Source of the DNA: Mesorhizobium sp. WSM4904 | Lineage (GTDB): Bacteria; Pseudomonadota; Alphaproteobacteria; Rhizobiales; Rhizobiaceae | Reading direction: 5' to 3' | Length of the DNA stretch: 64,000 nucleotides | Assembly (NCBI RefSeq): GCF_029674545.1 | Contig: NZ_CP121354.1 | Location: forward strand, 5,155,001-5,219,000 | Shown here: positions 58,898-64,000 of the stretch, piece by piece | Position numbering within the stretch: position 1 is the first letter of the stretch | How the letters are laid out: each line of letters starts with the position of its first letter | The notes under the pieces: model-generated | Told to the model about the DNA's origin: nothing | Seen by the model: the letters and a program-made list of their open reading frames with translations, nothing else | Databases searched by the model: none | Made by a program: the position numbers and the translations under genes

Positions 58898-60687
58898 GCG
58901 GGCGCAAGATGAGTGAGCGCAAGATGCTGGGGCTGTCGATGCTGCGACGGGCGCTCGACCGCCGCCAGCTCGGCCTGCTGCCCGTCGTCGTCGCGCTCGG
59001 GCTGGCCGGTGCTGCGCTCGAAGGGTTCGGCATCGGGCTGATCATCCCGCTGCTCGGCATCATCATGGGGCATGGCGAGGCGACCGGCATGGCGGGCCTG
59101 TCCGCCCTTCTGCAGAAGGTCGGCGCCGGGCTTGGCGAGCGCGAGCGGCTGATCGCGATTTCGGCCGCGATCCTCGGTTCGATCCTGCTGAAAAACCTGC
59201 TGGCTTTCGCCAATTCGGTGCTCACCGCGCATATCTACGGCAAGGCCGGCCAGGCGATCCGCGGCGCGCTGGCCGAACGGCTGCTCGATGTCGGCTATCC
59301 GTTCTTCCTGAAGGAGAGTCCGGGCCGGCTGCTCAACATCATCTCCAGCGAATCCTGGCGCGCCTCGGACGCCATCCAGGGGATGCTCGGCGCCATCGTC
59401 AGCGCCTCGGCAGCACTCATCCTGCTCGCCTTCCTGCTGCTGCTCTCCTGGCAGATGACGCTCCTGGTGATGCTGGGGCTGGCGCTCGTCCAGGCGGCGC
59501 ATATGGCGCTGTCGGCGCATCTCAGAGCACCAAGCCGCAGCGTTTCGGCACGCAATAGCGCCTTGGCCTCGCAGATGCTGCATCTGGTCCACGCCGGCCG
59601 CCTGATCCGCATCTTCGGCCAGGAGGAGCGCGAGAAGGCGGCGTTCGACAGGGCGTCCGACAGCGTGCGGCGCGCGGCCTTCCTGCTCGCCAACCGCCAG
59701 GCCGCGCTGGCGCCGCTGACGGAGGTGCTGCACGCCATGCTGTTCCTGGCGGTGGTGATCGGCGCCTGGCTTGCGGGCTTGAGCTTCCCGCTGGTCGCGG
59801 CCTTCCTCATCCTGCTCTACCGCTTGCAGCCGCATGTGAGAGCCCTGCAGATGATCTGGAGCCAGTTGCAGGGGCTTTCGGGCTCGCTGGAAGAGGTGAC
59901 CTGGCTGCTCGACCCCGAAGGCAAGCCCGCCCCGCCGCAAGGCAGCCGTCCGTTCACGGGCCTCGGCGAGAAGATCGCCTTCGAGGGCGTGAGCTTCAGC
60001 TACGCCAATGAGGAGCAGCGCGCGGCGGTGCTGCATGCGGCGAGCTTCGATATCGTCCGCGGCCGCTCGACGGCGCTGATCGGCCGCTCCGGCGCAGGCA
60101 AGACGACGATCGTCAACCTGCTTTGTCGCTTCGTCGAGCCGGACGGCGGCAAGATCCTCGTCGACGGCGCGCCGCTCGGCGAGATCGACCCGGCCGAATG
60201 GCGGGCCCACATCGCTCTCGCCAGCCAGGAACTGGAGCTGGTAGACGGCACCATTCTCGACAACATCACCTACGGCAAGGACACGGCCAGTGCGGAAGAG
60301 GCTGGCCGCGCGGCCATGCTTGCCGAGGCGCACGACTTCATACAAAGGCTGCCGCAGGGCTACCTGACCGTCGTCGGCTATCGCGGCGTCAATCTGTCAG
60401 CCGGGCAAAGGCAGCGCATCGCGCTCGCCCGCGCGCTACTGCGCGACCCGGATATCCTCATCCTCGACGAAGCCACCAACGCGGTGGACGGGCTGTCGGA
60501 AGCGGCGATCGTGGAAACGCTGAAATCGCGCGCCGGCCGCCGCACCACCATCGTCATCAGCCACCACCACTCGACGATCTCGTTCTGCGACGACCTGGTG
60601 ATTTTGGAGCATGGCAGGGTGAAGAAGCAGGCGCCGTTCGCGGAGCTGGCAGCGCGCAGCATGGATGAGCTTTATCAGCCGGAGTGA
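58894..60687 (+). CDS. ABC transporter, ATM-type exporter (TMD-NBD fusion)
   Basis: A 597-residue half-transporter: six transmembrane helices (about 27-310) and an NBD with Walker A GRSGAGKT (397-404), signature LSAGQ (501-505), Walker B ILILDE (521-526) and H-loop His557. It resembles MsbA/lipid-linked-oligosaccharide flippases that move a lipid-linked glycan unit across the inner membrane. It is translationally coupled to GT2-B. A homodimer is expected. Confidence 0.9.
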   Translation: MSGRKMSERKMLGLSMLRRALDRRQLGLLPVVVALGLAGAALEGFGIGLIIPLLGIIMGHGEATGMAGLSALLQKVGAGLGERERLIAISAAILGSILLKNLLAFANSVLTAHIYGKAGQAIRGALAERLLDVGYPFFLKESPGRLLNIISSESWRASDAIQGMLGAIVSASAALILLAFLLLLSWQMTLLVMLGLALVQAAHMALSAHLRAPSRSVSARNSALASQMLHLVHAGRLIRIFGQEEREKAAFDRASDSVRRAAFLLANRQAALAPLTEVLHAMLFLAVVIGAWLAGLSFPLVAAFLILLYRLQPHVRALQMIWSQLQGLSGSLEEVTWLLDPEGKPAPPQGSRPFTGLGEKIAFEGVSFSYANEEQRAAVLHAASFDIVRGRSTALIGRSGAGKTTIVNLLCRFVEPDGGKILVDGAPLGEIDPAEWRAHIALASQELELVDGTILDNITYGKDTASAEEAGRAAMLAEAHDFIQRLPQGYLTVVGYRGVNLSAGQRQRIALARALLRDPDILILDEATNAVDGLSEAAIVETLKSRAGRRTTIVISHHHSTISFCDDLVILEHGRVKKQAPFAELAARSMDELYQPE

Positions 60688-60693
60688 GGCTGG

Positions 60694-60850
60694 AATCTCC
60701 CCCCTCGAGGGGGAGATGTCGCCGAAGGCGACAGAGGGGGTCGCCGCGCATGGAGCGCCAGCGCCTTGCGTGCCGTGAGATGAGGCCGGCGATTTACGTG
60801 AGACGACCCCTTCTGGCCTGCCGGCCATCTCCCCCTCAAGGGGGGAGATT
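60694..60850. repeat. mosaic inverted-repeat element, copy B
   Basis: AATCTCCCCCCTCGAGGGGG...GACAGAGGGGGTCG and CGACCCCTTCTGGCCTGCCG...CAAGGGGGGAGATT are inverted arms; the arms agree closely with copy A at 57643 in the same orientation. It starts seven bases after the ABC stop codon, and ends before minE. Confidence 0.8.
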
Positions 60851-60865
60851 ACGCGCTCGTAAGTT

Positions 60866-61138
60866 TTACCCAGCCATCGCCAGCGGCACGGCGCTCTTGT
60901 TGGGGATCTGGATGTCGATCTCCAGCGTCGACATGGTCGCGCCGCGGTCCATCGAGACCTGGAGGTAGTCCTGGTCGATCTGCACGTGCTTGGCGATGAC
61001 CGCCATGATCTCCTCGCGCAGGATGGAGACCAGGTCGGGCTGGCCGCGGCTCTGGCGCTCATAGGCGAGCAGGAGCTGCAGCCGCTCGCGCGCCACCGGC
61101 GCGCTGGTGCGCCGCTTGAAGAGGTCGAGGATGCTCAT
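60866..61138 (-). CDS. minE: cell-division topological specificity factor MinE
   Basis: A 90-residue MinE. The N-terminal anti-MinCD/membrane helix [20 protein letters not shown] and topological-specificity domain [14 protein letters not shown](M/S) are standard. It displaces MinC from MinD and drives the pole-to-pole oscillation. Last gene of minCDE; its ATG overlaps the minD stop by four bases. Confidence 0.95.
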   Translation of the reverse strand: MSILDLFKRRTSAPVARERLQLLLAYERQSRGQPDLVSILREEIMAVIAKHVQIDQDYLQVSMDRGATMSTLEIDIQIPNKSAVPLAMAG

Positions 61139-61950
61139 GCCGCCCTCCTTCCGAGCAGCCGGTCGAGGAAGCCCTTGCGTTCGAAGGGGACGACCACCGG
61201 CAGGTCCTCGCCTTCCAGGCGTCTTGCCGCTTCGAGATAGGCCTTGGCGGCGGAATTGATCGGCTCGCTGAGCGTCACCGGCGAGCCGAGGTTCGAGGCC
61301 CGCAGCACATCCTGGCTTTCCGGGATGATGCCGAGCAGCGGCGTCGACAGGATCTCCAGCACGTCGTCGATCGACAGCATCTCACCGCGCGACGCGCGCG
61401 CCGCGTCGTAGCGGGTGACCAGCACGTGCTTCTGGATCAGCTCGCCCTGCTCGGCCTTCATGGTGCGGGCGTCGAGCAGGCCGATGATGCGGTCGGAGTC
61501 GCGCACCGAGCTCACTTCCGGGTTGGTGACGATGACCGCCTCGTCGGCGAAGCGCATGGCGAGCTGGGCGCCGCGCTCGATGCCGGCCGGGCTGTCGCAG
61601 AAGACATAATCGAACACCGAACGCAGCCGGGTGATGACTTCGGCCACGCCCTCTTCGGTCAGCGCGTCCTTGTCGCGCGTCTGCGAGGCCGGCAGCAGAT
61701 AGAGCGTCTCCAGCCGCTTGTCGCGGATCAGCGCCTGCGAGAGCTTCGCGGTGCCCTGGATGACGTTGACGAGGTCGAACACCACGCGCCGCTCGGCACC
61801 CATGATGAGGTCGAGGTTGCGCAAGCCGACGTCGAAATCGACCAGCGCCACCTTCTTGCCGGTCTTGGCCACGGCAGCGCCGAGCGCGGCCGTCGAGGTC
61901 GTCTTGCCGACGCCCCCCTTGCCCGAAGTGACCACGACTACCTTGCCCAT
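61135..61950 (-). CDS. minD: septum site-determining ATPase MinD
   Basis: A 271-residue MinD with deviant Walker A KGGVGKT (11-17), switch [11 protein letters not shown] and a basic C-terminal amphipathic membrane helix ([11 protein letters not shown]). ATPase that recruits MinC to the membrane. ATG at 61950 is chosen for its GGAGG site; the five extra residues before it are not family-like. Confidence 0.95.
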   Translation of the reverse strand: MGKVVVVTSGKGGVGKTTSTAALGAAVAKTGKKVALVDFDVGLRNLDLIMGAERRVVFDLVNVIQGTAKLSQALIRDKRLETLYLLPASQTRDKDALTEEGVAEVITRLRSVFDYVFCDSPAGIERGAQLAMRFADEAVIVTNPEVSSVRDSDRIIGLLDARTMKAEQGELIQKHVLVTRYDAARASRGEMLSIDDVLEILSTPLLGIIPESQDVLRASNLGSPVTLSEPINSAAKAYLEAARRLEGEDLPVVVPFERKGFLDRLLGRRAA

Positions 61951-62058
61951 ATATCCAGCCTCCATTGGCGATTTTTACTCATGACCGTGCCGGGCACGGC
62001 GGATTCGTTAACAACTTTGGCACGCGAAACCGGTCCGAAGCTTGCCGCCCTAACAAAC

Positions 62059-62922
62059 TCAGCCGAGCGGCACCACGCACAGCGCATCGTTGTCGAGGAA
62101 GGCCTGCACGGCCTTGCCGCGCGAGACGCCTTCCATTTCCTCGGCCGTGGTGTACCAGCCGTCGACGGCGAGCAGCTCGGCCTCGTTCTTGCGGCAGAAG
62201 ATGCGCGCCGAAACATTGCCCTCCGAGCCGGCGATAGCGCGGCCGCGCAGCGTGCCGTAGACATGGATCGAGCCGCCGGCGACGATCTCGGAGCCGGACG
62301 CGACCGAGCCCAGCACGATGACGTCGCCATGCGGGTGGAAGACCGACTGTCCGGAGCGGATCGGCGCCTTGATCATCAGCGTGCCGGCGGCGGGCTCGTG
62401 CCGCGCTTCCACGGTGCCCTGCCCCGACCTCGCCGGTTCGGCCTTGGTTGCTTCGGCGACTTCAGCGTTCTCCGCATCGAGCTTTGCCAGCTCATCCTGC
62501 GGTGCCCTCACCTGCCCCGGCTGCACGTCTTCCACAGCGGCCGTCTCGACCGTGATTTCTTCCGCCTTCGCCTTGCGCGCGGCCCTGCCCAGCAGCCCTT
62601 CGGCGGTCGCCTCCTTGGCGCCGGCAAGCAGCGGCGGCAAATCGGGCCCGAGATCGGCGCCCTCGAGCTCGATGGCGTAGACGCGGATGCCGCGCCGGGC
62701 GAGCGTGCCGACCAGCGCCGCGATCTCCTCCGGCCCCGGCTTCAAAGTGTTCAAATCGAGCACCACCGGGCGGCCGGCAAAATAGCCCGGCGAGTTGCCG
62801 ATCCAGTGGTCGAGACCCTCCAGCCAGTCGTCGATGGGAGCTTCCGGGGTGAGAGTGAAAGCGACGAACGAGCGGGCGCGGAAGCGGATGGATTTGTTGT
62901 GCAAAGGGGCGGCGAATGTCAC
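62059..62922 (-). CDS. minC: septum site-determining protein MinC
   Basis: A 287-residue MinC. N-terminal FtsZ-binding domain (~1-105) and C-terminal beta-helix domain (~180-285: GQSVFHPHGDVIVLGSVASG, HVYGTLRGRAIAG, ARIFCRKNEAELLAVDGWY) joined by an Ala/Glu-rich linker. GTG start at 62922. It inhibits FtsZ rings away from midcell. The 109-base gap to minD is free of genes. Presence of the operon next to an exopolysaccharide cassette is probably accidental. Confidence 0.95.
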   Translation of the reverse strand: MTFAAPLHNKSIRFRARSFVAFTLTPEAPIDDWLEGLDHWIGNSPGYFAGRPVVLDLNTLKPGPEEIAALVGTLARRGIRVYAIELEGADLGPDLPPLLAGAKEATAEGLLGRAARKAKAEEITVETAAVEDVQPGQVRAPQDELAKLDAENAEVAEATKAEPARSGQGTVEARHEPAAGTLMIKAPIRSGQSVFHPHGDVIVLGSVASGSEIVAGGSIHVYGTLRGRAIAGSEGNVSARIFCRKNEAELLAVDGWYTTAEEMEGVSRGKAVQAFLDNDALCVVPLG

Positions 62923-63062
62923 GGCCAGACGAATCCTTACTCAATGGTTAAAGGGTGCCGGCCGAATGGTTAACAAAAGGTTAATTTTGTGGGTGCGGGC
63001 CGTTAAGGAACTGGCACGGCTAAGTTTTGTGGCGGGGCGGTCACACGGGCCGTCCTTGCTGT

Positions 63063-63112
63063 CATGCATGTCGCTCTCGAAACCGCCGCACACTTTGGGC
63101 GACATGCTTTGA
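63063..63112. repeat. fragment of dual-hairpin element (hairpin 2)
   Basis: CATGCATGTCGCTCTCGAAA...CACTTTGGGCGACATGCTTT: the CATGTCG / CGACATGC stem of the family without hairpin 1. It sits 50-150 bases before the lipoprotein gene. Confidence 0.55.
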
Positions 63113-63217
63113 GCCCCCGCGTCGGGCATGTGAAGTTCCTAATATACGAAAAGACGCCGTACCGGCACCATCCGACACGGTTAATTTTTCATTTCCTCCA
63201 GGGCAAGGAGACGGGGC

Positions 63218-63691
63218 ATGCGCATCAATCAGGCAGGCAGCAGGCGGGCAGGCAGCAGGCGGGCAGGCAGAGCAAGCGCAACAATCGCTGTGCTGCTGCT
63301 GCTTACGGGATGCGCGGCATTCCGGATGAGCGGCGGGGACAGGTACCAGACGAGCGCCATTGCCGCCTACCAGGCGAACGGCATAGACCAATGGCTGACA
63401 ACGGAAAATGCCGACGCGGTCGTCAACGCGATGGCGGCGAAGGGAATGATACCGGAGACCATCGACTGCCGATTCGACAGCAACGTTCCGGGACAGCTGG
63501 CCTACGGCACGAAATTCACCTGGAAGCGCGCGCCGGCAAACTCGCGCTACCATTGGGAAGTCGGCGATCCGGCCTACCTCGCGAGCAAGGAGGTCAAAGC
63601 CAACAGGGTCGGTCTTCGCCGCGCCTATGCGAAACTCGTCCAGGACCCCGTTACGGGGCAAAAGGTCGGGTGCTCGATCTGGACGAGTTAG
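63218..63691 (+). CDS. putative lipoprotein with repetitive N-terminus
   Basis: A 157-residue protein. The first 20 residues (RAGSRRAG repeats) are coded by a 15-base tandem repeat at 63233-63270; then TIAVLLLLTGC is a lipobox with lipidation at Cys32. The mature part contains DCRFDSNVPG and a final VGCSIWTS; no family recognised. The long basic n-region is unusual for a lipoprotein and probably varies in length by slippage. Confidence 0.65.
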   Translation: MRINQAGSRRAGSRRAGRASATIAVLLLLTGCAAFRMSGGDRYQTSAIAAYQANGIDQWLTTENADAVVNAMAAKGMIPETIDCRFDSNVPGQLAYGTKFTWKRAPANSRYHWEVGDPAYLASKEVKANRVGLRRAYAKLVQDPVTGQKVGCSIWTS

Positions 63692-64000
63692 GCGGCAGAT
63701 TGGCTTGAGCCTCGCCGCCCAGCGTGAGCGCGGCGGCGGTGGCTAACCGCTGCGACCTTGGCGCCATGAATGAGGCTGCGGAGATCACATCGCCGCCGAT
63801 AGAGCGAGCGCTGCCATGTCCCGAAGCCGTCCGTCACAAAGGCCATTGATAATATTATTTGTCGCGCCTTGTCGTGACCTCGATCAAGCGCTATGCTTTT
63901 TCAAATCGATCTTGTGGAACGAATGTTGTTTCCGCGCCTTGGCGCCCTGACGATCTTCCCTCTCAATTTCGAAGACTGCGACGTTTGGCATGAAGCCAAG
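63692..64000. other. no supported gene up to the window edge
   Basis: AT-rich patch around 63845-63870. A plus-strand frame opens at 63893 and runs off the end; everything before it lacks coding signals. Confidence 0.4.
63893..64000 (+). CDS. possible start of a gene running off the window
   Basis: A frame from ATG 63893 reads MLFQIDLVERMLFPRLGALT and stays open to 64000 (36 codons). It follows an AT-rich upstream patch that could be a promoter. The ribosome-binding site is weak and no family can be recognised from this length. Confidence 0.25.
   Translation, partial: MLFQIDLVERMLFPRLGALTIFPLNFEDCDVWHEAK

Noticed and set aside
58690-60345. 551-codon open frame on the minus strand
   Set aside because: Antisense to the ABC exporter and GT2-B; composition is Arg/Gln/His-rich, with no domain.

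Overview
The window looks like chromosomal DNA of a rhizobial alphaproteobacterium, most likely Mesorhizobium or a close relative in the Phyllobacteriaceae. This rests on high GC in most genes, small proteins typical of Rhizobiales (DUF1488, DUF982, MAKGQ-type, DUF2934), an arsR-aqpS-arsC arsenic operon, minCDE, Omp25/31-type porins and dispersed intergenic hairpin elements. The assignment is made by eye and not from a database search. No tRNA, rRNA, CRISPR array or prophage was seen.

Layout. 1-0.5 kb: 3' end of an IS256-type transposase. 0.5-5 kb: a secreted Cys-motif protein, an AT-rich S33 hydrolase that looks imported, and a winged-helix/TPR regulator. 5.2-8.2 kb: an island of small proteins, including a bS21 and a Zn-ribbon protein. 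8.2-13.3 kb: reductase, cupin, a TetR regulator divergent from a small secreted protein with two palindromic operator candidates, KAS II and an SDR. 13.4-19.1 kb: a GGDEF-EAL protein, then a surface-glycan patch (decayed GT2, GT32-like, GT25) convergent with a Mur-ligase-like protein that has a four-cysteine tail. 19.3-24.8 kb: SDR, VOC, LysR, a second small-protein island (one member behind a textbook EcfG promoter) and an L,D-transpeptidase. 24.9-30 kb: a DMGDH-like/enolase-superfamily catabolic pair and an S1/P1 nuclease. 30-34 kb: AraC regulator, porin, MFS exporter, GNAT.

34-36.2 kb is an arsenic unit (arsR-aqpS-arsC divergent from a DUF6428 protein with a CC...CC tail). 36-41.8 kb holds small enzymes, a PilZ protein, an APH-like kinase and a tandem-DUF1259 protein followed by an MFS transporter. 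41.8-47 kb is a metal block: a CsoR/RcnR-type sensor, a His-rich CDF exporter with an extra C-terminal domain and an RcnA-like exporter, then a PadR regulator with a double palindrome, a ChrA transporter and a VOC protein. 47.5-51.6 kb: methyltransferase, ketopantoate reductase-like protein and a NarL-type two-component pair. 51.6-53.6 kb: an unusual octamer inverted array and two paralogous Gly/Asn-rich secreted proteins that share an upstream box. 54-60.7 kb: an EamA exporter and an exopolysaccharide cassette (acyltransferase, two GT2, ABC exporter) whose last two genes are flanked by direct copies of a mosaic repeat. 60.9-62.9 kb: minC-minD-minE. The end holds one lipoprotein and possibly the start of another gene.

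Recurring themes are metal and metalloid efflux, envelope and surface polysaccharide work, and stress-type small proteins punctuated by a dual-hairpin repeat that often sits right behind a stop codon and looks like a portable terminator. The least explained parts are the paired Gly/Asn-rich secreted proteins with their shared upstream box, and the Mur-ligase-like protein beside glycosyltransferases.
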